From NCBI GenBank assembly GCA_021203685.1, contig JAJQAS010000152.1, positions 1-6,116 on the forward strand: 6,116 bases of DNA, in the 5' to 3' direction. The position numbers were made by a program, and so were the translations under genes. This DNA comes from Clostridiales bacterium. Its GTDB lineage: Bacteria; Bacillota; Clostridia; Oscillospirales; Oscillospiraceae. A model generated the notes under the pieces. It did no database searches. It was not told where the DNA came from and worked only from the letters and a program-made list of their open reading frames with translations. Positions 1 through 5,554 of the stretch are shown here, piece after piece. Position 1 is the stretch's first letter. Each line of letters starts with the position of its first letter.

Positions 1-443
<443 letters not shown>

Positions 444-477
444 ATGTTGATTTTTGAGAGAAATTGAACGTATTTAA

Positions 478-641
478 GCGGCAGCCCCGCACAATTAGAG
501 CTGCGGCGTCTTGCGGAAAATTTCCGCCATAGCTGCGTTGCAAAAACTTGAAATCCACAAAGGATTCCTGCATTTTTGCGCCTTGTTCTGCCAAAAATTT
601 TCTGCACAATCCGCTCTTGCCAAATTGTACGGCGTCGCCGA
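478..641. repeat. Imperfect inverted-repeat intergenic element (MITE/REP-like)
   Basis: The 317-bp gap between the CmpB gene and argS is AT-richer than the genes and largely filled by this element. Its ends are inverted copies: 480-496 matches the reverse complement of 623-639 at 13 of 17 positions. Inside are a perfect 7-bp-arm palindrome GCGGAAAATTTCCGC (513-527) and a nested hairpin pairing 540-546 with 573-579 and 552-556 with 562-566 around a 5-nt loop. Short open frames cross it on the minus strand, but none has a convincing start or protein character. From memory, similar sequences recur between genes in Oscillospiraceae and are often mis-annotated as small hypothetical proteins; I cannot verify that here. 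It could act as a transcript-end structure for the CmpB gene. Confidence 0.55.
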
Positions 642-674
642 CAAAATTTTATCTGTTCTAGGTGAAGCAGTACA

Positions 675-703
675 TTGACAGTGAGAGATTCCTGCGGTAT
701 GCT
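675..703 (+). promoter_or_regulatory. argS promoter (TTGACA-N17-TATGCT)
   Basis: A perfect -35 hexamer TTGACA (675-680) is separated by exactly 17 bp from TATGCT (698-703), five of six matches to the -10 consensus. Transcription would start near 710, giving a leader of about 50 nt before the argS ATG at 761. That leader is too short for a T-box, so no tRNA-sensing control is visible. It carries the ribosome-binding site GAGAGG (744-749). Confidence 0.8.
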
Positions 704-760
704 AAAAAACGTGTGAAATTCAGCTGAGAACAGCGTTGGAATAGAGAGGTTTTTGAACCC

Positions 761-2533
761 ATGAAGAAGTTAGCAGATCAGATCACCGACAAGGTCTCCC
801 AGGCGTTCGCCGCCGCCGGATACGACCCGGCGCTGGGCCGGTGCACCCCCTCCAACCGCCCCGACCTGTGCCAGTATCAGTGCAACGGGGCCATGTCCGC
901 CGCCAAGGTCTACCACAAGGCCCCCTTCCTCATCGCCCAGGCGGTGGTGGAGCAGCTGGCCGGGGAGGAGATGTTCTCCAAGGCGGAGATGGTGCGTCCG
1001 GGGTTCATCAACCTGGACGTGGCCCCGGCGTACCTGGCCCGGTGGATGGAGGCCATGGAGGCCGACCCCCGGCGGGGGTCTGACCCGGACAGCCAGCCCA
1101 AGACCATCGTGCTGGACTACGGCGGCCCCAACGTGGCAAAGCCCCTCCATGTGGGCCATCTGCGCTCCGCCATCATCGGCGAAGCCATCAAGCGCATCGC
1201 CCGCTTCAAGGGCCACACCGTCATCGGGGATGTGCACCTGGGGGACTGGGGTCTGCAGATCGGCCAGATCATCACCGAGCTGAAACACCGCCAGCCTGAC
1301 CTGCCCTACTTCGACCCGGCGGTGACGGAGGACTTCCCCGCCGAGCCGCCCTTTACCATCTCCGACCTGGAAGAAATTTACCCCTGCGCCTCCAAAAAGT
1401 CCAAGGAGGACGAAGCCTACAAGGCGGAGGCCCAGGAGGCCACCGCCCGGCTCCAGGAGGGCCACCCCGGCTACCGCGCCCTGTGGCGGCACATCATCAA
1501 CGTCTCCGTCAGCGACCTGAAGCGGAACTACGAAAAGCTCAACGTGGAGTTCGACCTGTGGAAGGGCGAGAGCGACTGCCAGCCCTACATCCCCCCCATG
1601 GTGGAGAAGATGAAGGCCGACGGTTACGCCTACCTCAGCGACGGCGCGCTGGTGGTGGACGTGGCGGAGGAGGACGACGCCCGGGAGGTGCCGCCCTGCC
1701 TGATTTTGAAGTCCGACGGCGCCGCCCAGTACGAGACCACCGACCTTGCCACCATCATCCAGCGGGAGGAGGACTACCACCCCGACCGCATCATCTACGT
1801 GGTGGACAAGCGGCAGGAACTGCACTTTGTCCGGGTGTTCCGCTGCGCCTACAAGACCGGCCTGGTAGACAAAGACAAATGCAGCCTGGAGTTCGTGGGC
1901 TTCGGCACCATGAACGGCAAGGACGGCAAGCCCTTCAAGACCCGGGAGGGCGGCGTGCTGCGGCTGGAGTACCTGCTGCGGGATGTCAGCGACGCCGTCT
2001 ATGAGAAATCCAAGGCCAACGGCAGCGACCTGAGCGAGGCCGAGCTGCGGGAGATCGCCGATCAGGTGGGACTGGCCGCCATCAAGTACGGCGACCTGTC
2101 CAACCAGCCCAGCAAGGACTATATCTTCGACCTGAACCGCTTTATCGCCTTCGAGGGCAACACCGGCCCCTATATCATGTACTCCATGGTGCGCATCAAG
2201 TCCATCCTGAAACGCTTCCGGGAGGCCAGCCCCCAGGCGGAGCTGGGCCGCATCCTGCCCCCGGTGGGCCAGAAGGAGACCGACCTGTACCTGACCCTGG
2301 CCCGGTTCAGCGACGCCATCGACGATGCCTACGAGCAGAACGCCCCCAACCGGCTCTGCCGCTATATTTACGACCTGTCCAACTGCCTGAACCAGTTCTA
2401 CGCCGAGCGGAACATCCTCAAGGAGCCGGACCCGGCCAGACAGGCCAGCTACATCAGCCTGATCCAACTGGTGCTGGAGGTGCTGGAGCTGTCCGTGGAT
2501 CTGCTGGGCTTCCAGGCCCCGGAGCGAATGTAA
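761..2533 (+). CDS. argS: Arginyl-tRNA synthetase
   Basis: A cytoplasmic class I aminoacyl-tRNA synthetase that charges tRNA-Arg with arginine using ATP. At 590 aa it is full length (bacterial ArgRS is usually 550-600). The N-terminal Add1-type tRNA-binding domain shows the family block CQYQCNGAMSAAK (about residues 37-49). The catalytic Rossmann domain carries GGPNVAKPLHVGHLRSAIIG with the HIGH-type signature HVGH at residues 130-133. The second class I signature has the usual ArgRS form KDGKPFKTR (387-395) rather than KMSKS. The C-terminal helical anticodon-binding (DALR) domain begins near NTGPYIMYSMVRIKSILKR and ends LLGFQAPERM. The ATG at 761 follows GAGAGG (744-749) by 11 nt and leaves a normal N-terminus. 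It has its own strong promoter and probably shares a transcript with the amidase 42 bp downstream. Confidence 0.97.
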   Translation: MKKLADQITDKVSQAFAAAGYDPALGRCTPSNRPDLCQYQCNGAMSAAKVYHKAPFLIAQAVVEQLAGEEMFSKAEMVRPGFINLDVAPAYLARWMEAMEADPRRGSDPDSQPKTIVLDYGGPNVAKPLHVGHLRSAIIGEAIKRIARFKGHTVIGDVHLGDWGLQIGQIITELKHRQPDLPYFDPAVTEDFPAEPPFTISDLEEIYPCASKKSKEDEAYKAEAQEATARLQEGHPGYRALWRHIINVSVSDLKRNYEKLNVEFDLWKGESDCQPYIPPMVEKMKADGYAYLSDGALVVDVAEEDDAREVPPCLILKSDGAAQYETTDLATIIQREEDYHPDRIIYVVDKRQELHFVRVFRCAYKTGLVDKDKCSLEFVGFGTMNGKDGKPFKTREGGVLRLEYLLRDVSDAVYEKSKANGSDLSEAELREIADQVGLAAIKYGDLSNQPSKDYIFDLNRFIAFEGNTGPYIMYSMVRIKSILKRFREASPQAELGRILPPVGQKETDLYLTLARFSDAIDDAYEQNAPNRLCRYIYDLSNCLNQFYAERNILKEPDPARQASYISLIQLVLEVLELSVDLLGFQAPERM

Positions 2534-2575
2534 CGTGACAGATTCCGACCGAAAAACAGAGAGAAGGCATTTGGT

Positions 2576-3424
2576 ATGGCTAACACAGGAAAACGAGCAG
2601 CCGCGGTAAAGACCCGGCGGGGCGGCCCCGCCGCGGGGGTGCTGGTGGTCGCTGTAGTGGTGCTGCTGGTGGTGGCCGTGATGGCGGCAAATTTCTTCCA
2701 TATGTTCGACTCCAGCGGAAGCAGCCAGGAGCCGGAAGGCGACACCGTGGCGGCGGATGTTTCCGACGCGGACAGCGACAGCAGCGCGGCGGCGGTGACC
2801 GAGGAGCCGGAGGCGACTGTGACCGACTTGGGCATCATCGTCTGTCTGGACCCGGGCCACGGCGGCAACGACCCCGGCTGCAACGACAATGACCGGCTGG
2901 AAAAGGACGACACCCTGGCCCTGGCCCTGGCCGTCCGGGAGGACATGGAAGCGGCGGGCATCACCGTGGTGATGACCCGGGAGGACGACACCTATGTCTC
3001 TCTGGATGACCGGTGCTACATCGCCAACCAGGCAGATGCGGACTACTTCATCTCCATCCACCGGAACTATGCCAGCGGCATCGCCAACGGCGTGGAGGTC
3101 TGGAAGTCCACCAACGCCAGCGATGCCTCCGTCTATCTGGCGGACGCGGTCTCCGCCGGTCTGGAGGCGGTGGGCGTCTCCCGGAACCGGGGGGTCCACA
3201 CCGGCTCCCAGAGCAGCGAGTACGAGGATTACCAGGTGCTGCGGGAGACCTCCATGCCCGGCGTCCTCATCGAGATGGGCTTCATCGAAAACGATGACGA
3301 CAACTGGTACCTGGACACCTATCTGGAGGAATACGCCCAGGCCCTCACCCAGGCTGTGCTGGACACTTACGAGGCCAGCCAGGAGGGGTTTGAGACGGGC
3401 AGCGCAGACAGCAGCGCGGAATAA
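2576..3424 (+). CDS. N-acetylmuramoyl-L-alanine amidase (Amidase_3), membrane-anchored
   Basis: Zinc-dependent cell-wall hydrolase that cleaves the bond between N-acetylmuramic acid and the stem-peptide L-alanine. The 282-aa protein starts with a short basic cytoplasmic end (KTRRGG), one hydrophobic helix at about residues 20-39 (signal anchor, no obvious cleavage or lipobox site), then an acidic Ser/Asp/Glu-rich spacer (about 46-84) and the catalytic domain (about 86-265). Expected Amidase_3 ligands are visible: H95 in LDPGHGG, E109 in RLEK, H162 in SIHRN, and catalytic E233 in VLIEMGFIEN, preceded by the typical NRGV...YQVLR...MPGVL region. H162 is followed by Arg where Ala, Cys or Leu is more usual. 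No SH3, LysM or SPOR domain is present, so targeting is by the membrane anchor. The RBS GAGAAGG (2561-2567) sits 8 nt before the ATG. A strong terminator follows. Its process (division, sporulation or turnover) cannot be told from sequence. Confidence 0.93.
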   Translation: MANTGKRAAAVKTRRGGPAAGVLVVAVVVLLVVAVMAANFFHMFDSSGSSQEPEGDTVAADVSDADSDSSAAAVTEEPEATVTDLGIIVCLDPGHGGNDPGCNDNDRLEKDDTLALALAVREDMEAAGITVVMTREDDTYVSLDDRCYIANQADADYFISIHRNYASGIANGVEVWKSTNASDASVYLADAVSAGLEAVGVSRNRGVHTGSQSSEYEDYQVLRETSMPGVLIEMGFIENDDDNWYLDTYLEEYAQALTQAVLDTYEASQEGFETGSADSSAE

Positions 3425-3445
3425 GAGAACATTCATAAAACAACG

Positions 3446-3487
3446 ACCCGCCCGGACAGTGTAATCGAACTCTGTCCGGGCGGGTTT
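3446..3487. terminator. Hairpin terminator between convergent units, probably bidirectional
   Basis: CCCGCCCGGACAG (3447-3459) pairs perfectly with CTGTCCGGGCGGG (3472-3484), plus an outer A-T pair, around a 12-nt loop. On the plus strand TTT follows and ends the argS-amidase unit. On the minus strand the stem is followed by TCGTTGTTTTATG, a more T-rich tail that can end the leftward unknown gene whose stop is at 3529. Confidence 0.85.
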
Positions 3488-3528
3488 CCGTTGGTGGGGC
3501 GTGTCAATGTCAGCGGGCGGCCATGCTG

Positions 3529-3951
3529 TTACAGGGTGTCCAGGTAATTTTCATACCCGGCGGCGTACTTTCGGTAATCCACCCGGAGCAGCGGCCGGAC
3601 GCCCCGTTTGGTGGAAACGGTTTTCGCATTGCGATACGCCATGTGCCCGATATAGCCAACGAAATTGACCGTCCTGTCGCTGTTCAGCGCCATGATGTCC
3701 TCCGGTTCCCGCTCCAGCAGCGACACACCGTCTCCGTAGTGGAAGTACTCGTTTTCTGCGTCCTCGATGAATTTCCTGCGCGTTTTCCGGTCCCCGCAGT
3801 GGACATAGACCCTGGCGTCCAGCCTGCTGAGCACGGTCAGCGTGCGGTCCTCCCGGGAGATGCGGTACTTTCGGGGCAGGCGGATCTTCCGTTGGGTGCG
3901 CTTTGCCCGGAACGGGGCGTGGTCGTTACAGATAAATTGCAGTTTTGACAT
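3529..3951 (-). CDS. Uncharacterised 140-aa basic protein under riboswitch control
   Basis: I do not recognise this family. The start is set at ATG 3951-3949 because AAAGGAG (3967-3961) lies 9 nt upstream; the longer open frame to 4059 would run through the terminator hairpin and aptamer of the leader and is not credible. The protein begins MSKLQFICNDHAPF and continues with a strongly basic segment rich in Arg/Lys (about residues 15-45: RAKRTQRKIRLPRKYRIS...). It then has a mixed, aromatic-rich body with no membrane helix or signal peptide and no recognisable catalytic motif, so it is probably cytosolic. The basic N-terminal half would suit nucleic-acid binding, but that is a guess. Expression appears conditional: it has its own promoter (4137-4165), an S-box-like aptamer (4042-4134) and a transcription terminator (3995-4024) before the start. 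It converges on the amidase gene across a shared terminator. Confidence 0.8.
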   Translation of the reverse strand: MSKLQFICNDHAPFRAKRTQRKIRLPRKYRISREDRTLTVLSRLDARVYVHCGDRKTRRKFIEDAENEYFHYGDGVSLLEREPEDIMALNSDRTVNFVGYIGHMAYRNAKTVSTKRGVRPLLRVDYRKYAAGYENYLDTL

Positions 3952-3994
3952 GGTATTGCGCTCCTTTTTCGTTTTTTCCACAAAGAAGCGCAGC

Positions 3995-4024
3995 AAAAAA
4001 GCTCCCATCGACAACGACGGGAGC
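3995..4024 (-). terminator. Riboswitch expression-platform terminator
   Basis: On the minus strand GCTCCCGTCG (4024-4015), loop TTGT, and CGATGGGAGC (4010-4001) form a 10-bp stem with one G-U pair, followed directly by TTTTTT (4000-3995). It lies inside the leader, 44 nt before the ATG of the unknown gene, so it acts as an attenuator. An alternative 9-bp helix pairs ACGATGGGA (4054-4046), which overlaps the 3' strand of aptamer P1, with TCCCGTCGT (4022-4014) of the terminator 5' arm. Forming P1 would free the terminator arm, which predicts ligand-induced shut-off. Confidence 0.88.
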
Positions 4025-4041
4025 GGCAGCCAAACGCAGAC

Positions 4042-4134
4042 AAAGTCCCATCGTATCAAGCATTAGCACCTTACCCAGCGGCAGGTTGCTGTGCGGTCAG
4101 CGGGCTTGTCCCTCGCGCACTCTCTATGGTACCT
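4042..4134 (-). promoter_or_regulatory. S-box/SAM-clan riboswitch aptamer, variant lacking P4
   Basis: Read leftward, the RNA has the ordered parts of the S-box core. P1 pairs AGGTACCAT (4134-4126) with ATGGGACTTT (4051-4042), with one mismatch. J1/2 is AGAG-like. P2a pairs GTGCG (4120-4116) with CGCAC (4095-4091). A kink-turn is formed by CGAGGG and CCCGCTGA (3-nt bulge, tandem GA). P2b has the loop GGGA-CAAG-CCC. Then come AGCAACC in J2/3, P3 closed by ACCT/AGGT, and AAGGTGCTAA in J3/4. The P2 loop CAAG (4108-4105 region) can pair with CTTG (4060-4057) just after J3/4; in classical S-boxes the same positions are CUGG and CCAG, so the pseudoknot is kept by covariation. There is no room for a P4 helix between CTAATGCTTG and P1. 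This suggests a SAM-I/IV-like variant. Ligand identity is inferred from the core, not shown. Confidence 0.8.
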
Positions 4135-4136
4135 GT

Positions 4137-4165
4137 AGTGTAGCACAGCGGAGAGCCGGAGTCAA
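4137..4165 (-). promoter_or_regulatory. Promoter of riboswitch and unknown gene (extended -10)
   Basis: On the minus strand TTGACT (4165-4160), a 17-bp spacer, and TACACT (4142-4137) preceded by TGC, giving an extended -10. Predicted start is near 4130, at the 5' edge of aptamer P1. An A-tract (GAAAAACGC) lies directly upstream of the -35. Confidence 0.82.
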
Positions 4166-4183
4166 GCGTTTTTCGCTGCCTGT

Positions 4184-4293
4184 ACAACACGGGAACCCCG
4201 GCACAGCCAAACGCCGTACCGGGGTCCCGTGTTGTTGAGACTTTTAGAGAAAAGAGAGGGAGGTGTCTGGAGGCGATGCAGCATCCTCCTGAC
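4184..4293 (-). ncRNA. Candidate small structured RNA with long hairpin
   Basis: Downstream of an extended -10 box (4309-4301) the leftward transcript would begin around 4293, at the first base of a hairpin (4293-4265) whose 5' arm contains AGGAGG paired with GCCTCC. A pyrimidine-rich single-stranded stretch follows (about 4264-4245, ACACCTCCCTCTCTTTTCTC). Then comes a 52-nt near-perfect hairpin (4235-4184): 23 bp, one bulge, 5-nt loop. Two pairs in the upper stem are G-U on the minus strand but C/A mismatches on the plus strand, so the minus-strand RNA folds better, which argues for selection at RNA level in this direction. No U-tract follows the hairpin, so the 3' end is uncertain. No RNA family is recognised. 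Alternatives are a leader extending into the riboswitch transcript, or a palindromic repeat. Confidence 0.4.
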
Positions 4294-4300
4294 AAGGATT

Positions 4301-4309
4301 ATTATAGCA
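4301..4309 (-). promoter_or_regulatory. Extended -10 promoter TGCTATAAT
   Basis: The minus strand reads TGC-TATAAT (4309-4301), a perfect extended -10 element. At 17 bp upstream the hexamer is CACCAT, a poor -35; TTCACC occurs at a 19-bp spacing. A T- and A-tract (4345-4361 region) lies further upstream. It would start the candidate small RNA near 4293. Confidence 0.5.
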
Positions 4310-4474
4310 GGAGCCGCCGTCGAATGGTGAAGAAAATGGGAACGATTTTTGAAAAAAATATGAATCCAGACGGGGGAACATTCACACACGGGAAGGTTCC
4401 CATGCCAGAGCCGCTTCGGAACGCACTTGGCGCGGCGCGAAGCGCCGGAATGATCCAACCGCTCGAAACGGCTC
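4310..4474. other. Gene-free interval with nested inverted repeats
   Basis: No open frame here looks coding. The right part (4408-4474) folds as nested helices: GAGCCG 4408-4413 with CGGCTC 4469-4474, TTGG 4427-4430 with CCAA 4455-4458, and GGCGC 4434-4438 with GCGCC 4442-4446. CGCTTCG 4412-4418 can alternatively pair with CGAAGCG 4438-4444. Further left GTTCCC (4396-4401) can pair with either of two GGGAAC copies (4374-4379 and 4338-4343). It sits between the ZIP terminator and the small-RNA promoter. Function unknown. Confidence 0.4.
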
Positions 4475-4522
4475 AAAAAAAGACCGCAGGCCGTGGACGA
4501 TTTCACGTTCCACGGTCTGCGG
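4475..4522 (-). terminator. Rho-independent terminator of the ZIP transporter gene
   Basis: On the minus strand CCGCAGACCGTGGA (4522-4509) pairs with TCCACGGCCTGCGG (4497-4484), 14 bp with one G-U pair and an 11-nt loop, followed by TC and seven T (4481-4475). It starts 18 bp after the ZIP stop codon. Confidence 0.92.
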
Positions 4523-4539
4523 CTGTTCCCTGTTGGTCT

Positions 4540-5322
4540 CTACCCCAGCGCCACGTCCAGCGCCATCATCAGGGTAAACCCGGCGGCGAAGGCCAGCGCC
4601 CCCACGTTGGAGTGCTTGCCCTGGGACATCTCCGGGATCAGCTCCTCCACCACCACATAGAGCATGGCTCCGGCGGCGAAGCTCAGCAGATAGGGCAGGG
4701 CGGGGAGCACCAGCCCGGCTGCCAGCAGCGTTGCCGCCGCGCCCAGCGGCTCCACCAGTCCGGAGAGCACGCCGCTGAAAAACGCCCGGGACTTGCTCAT
4801 GCCGCCCGCCGTCAGGGGGACGGAGATGATGGCCCCTTCCGGGAAGTTCTGAATGGCGATGCCCAGAGACAACGCCAGCGCCCCCGCTGCGGAGATTTGG
4901 ACGTTTCCCGCCAAAAATCCGGCGTAGACCACGCCTACGGCCATGCCCTCCGGCAGGTTGTGGAGGGTCACCGCCAGCAGCAGCATAGTGTTGTTCTTCA
5001 AATGGCTTTTGGGTCCCTCCGGGTCGGTGCTGTTCCGGTGCAGATGGGGCGTGATGTGGTCCAGCAGCAGCAGGAACAGCACCCCCGCCCAAAACCCCAC
5101 CGCCGCCGGGACAAAGGACCACGTTCCCATGGCCTCCGCCTGCTCCAGCGCCGGGATCAGCAGGCTCCAGATGGACGCGGCCACCATCACCCCGGAGGCA
5201 AAGCCGGTCAACCCCCGCTGGACGCTGTCCCGGACGGCGTCCTTCATCAGGAACACGCAGGCGGACCCCAGCGTGGTCCCCAAAAGGGGAAGCAACAGAC
5301 CGTAAGCAACCTTTATCGTCAA
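4540..5322 (-). CDS. ZIP-family divalent metal transporter (GufA/ZupT-like)
   Basis: Integral membrane transporter for zinc or related divalent metals, expected to import or otherwise move them toward the cytoplasm. The 260-aa length and hydrophobic segments throughout fit the eight-helix ZIP fold. The metal-site helices are clear: HNLPEG (121-126) for TM4 and QNFPEG (158-163) for TM5. The Gln in place of His in the second motif is seen in the GufA-like subgroup. The TM3-TM4 loop has three histidines (H89, H93, H95: DHITPHLH), as in ZIP proteins. Other polar intramembrane residues are E191 (VEP) and EELIPE (226-231). The start is TTG at 5322-5320: GGAGGT (5333-5328) lies 5 nt upstream, no ATG or GTG fits better, and TM1 begins almost at once. 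It is a single-gene unit with its own promoter/operator and terminator. Metal specificity cannot be read from sequence. Confidence 0.92.
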   Translation of the reverse strand: MTIKVAYGLLLPLLGTTLGSACVFLMKDAVRDSVQRGLTGFASGVMVAASIWSLLIPALEQAEAMGTWSFVPAAVGFWAGVLFLLLLDHITPHLHRNSTDPEGPKSHLKNNTMLLLAVTLHNLPEGMAVGVVYAGFLAGNVQISAAGALALSLGIAIQNFPEGAIISVPLTAGGMSKSRAFFSGVLSGLVEPLGAAATLLAAGLVLPALPYLLSFAAGAMLYVVVEELIPEMSQGKHSNVGALAFAAGFTLMMALDVALG

Positions 5323-5369
5323 ATCGCACCTCCGTTTTGCCAGTCGTTCTGTCAGATTCGTTCTGGTTC

Positions 5370-5403
5370 ATCATACTTGCCGATGGTCGGCTTGTCAAGC
5401 CGA
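5370..5403 (-). promoter_or_regulatory. ZIP gene promoter overlapped by palindromic operator candidate
   Basis: TTGACA (5398-5393), 17-bp spacer, TATGAT (5375-5370): nearly consensus, with the start expected near 5363. The -35 sits at the centre of a perfect 8-bp-arm palindrome TCGGCTTGACAAGCCGA (5403-5387). A second palindrome GCCGA-CCA-TCGGC (5391-5379) fills the spacer and shares its left arm with the first. A repressor bound here would block RNA polymerase directly. It does not match the MntR or DtxR operator patterns I know. A metal-responsive regulator is a reasonable guess only. Confidence 0.72.
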
Positions 5404-5508
5404 TTCTTTTCATGGCAATTCCCTCCCGAAACCCGTTCCAGTGTGACAACAGACCATTCGGCGATTTTTGTCAGCATCAAACATGATTTGGAAAAACTCG
5501 ACTGTCAT

Positions 5509-5541
5509 AAAAGGCCACACCGGAACAAGTCCGATGTGGCC
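5509..5541 (-). terminator. Terminator of the lysozyme gene
   Basis: On the minus strand GGCCACATCGGA (5541-5530), loop CTTGT, and TCCGGTGTGGCC (5524-5513) make a 12-bp stem with one U-G pair, followed by TTTT (5512-5509). It starts 14 bp after the lysozyme stop codon. Confidence 0.85.
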
Positions 5542-5554
5542 CTTGTGGAAAGAA

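Noticed and set aside
704..760. T-box control of argS
   Set aside because: The leader from the predicted start is only about 50 nt, has no T-box sequence and no terminator hairpin.
770..3436. An 888-codon open frame on the minus strand across argS and the amidase gene
   Set aside because: It is a shadow of high third-position GC in the two plus-strand genes. Its translation is low-complexity Val/Gly/Leu/His/Gln sequence, and both plus-strand genes have unmistakable family motifs.
3952..4059. Extending the unknown gene upstream to an ATG at 4059
   Set aside because: The extension would translate the aptamer P1 strand and the terminator hairpin. The ATG at 3951 has a proper AAAGGAG site, and the extension has none.
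4071..4506. Minus-strand open frames of 74 and 114 codons in the structured interval
   Set aside because: They read through hairpins, promoter boxes and the aptamer, have no usable ribosome site, and show no protein-like composition.
5410..5508. A 32-codon minus-strand ORF ending in an ATGA overlap with a second ATG (5413) preceded by GGGAGGG, possible leader peptides of the ZIP gene
   Set aside because: Both lie upstream of the predicted ZIP transcription start at about 5363, the first begins at the edge of the lysozyme terminator without a ribosome site, and the second runs on out of frame through the ZIP gene. Without a transcript they are not supportable.
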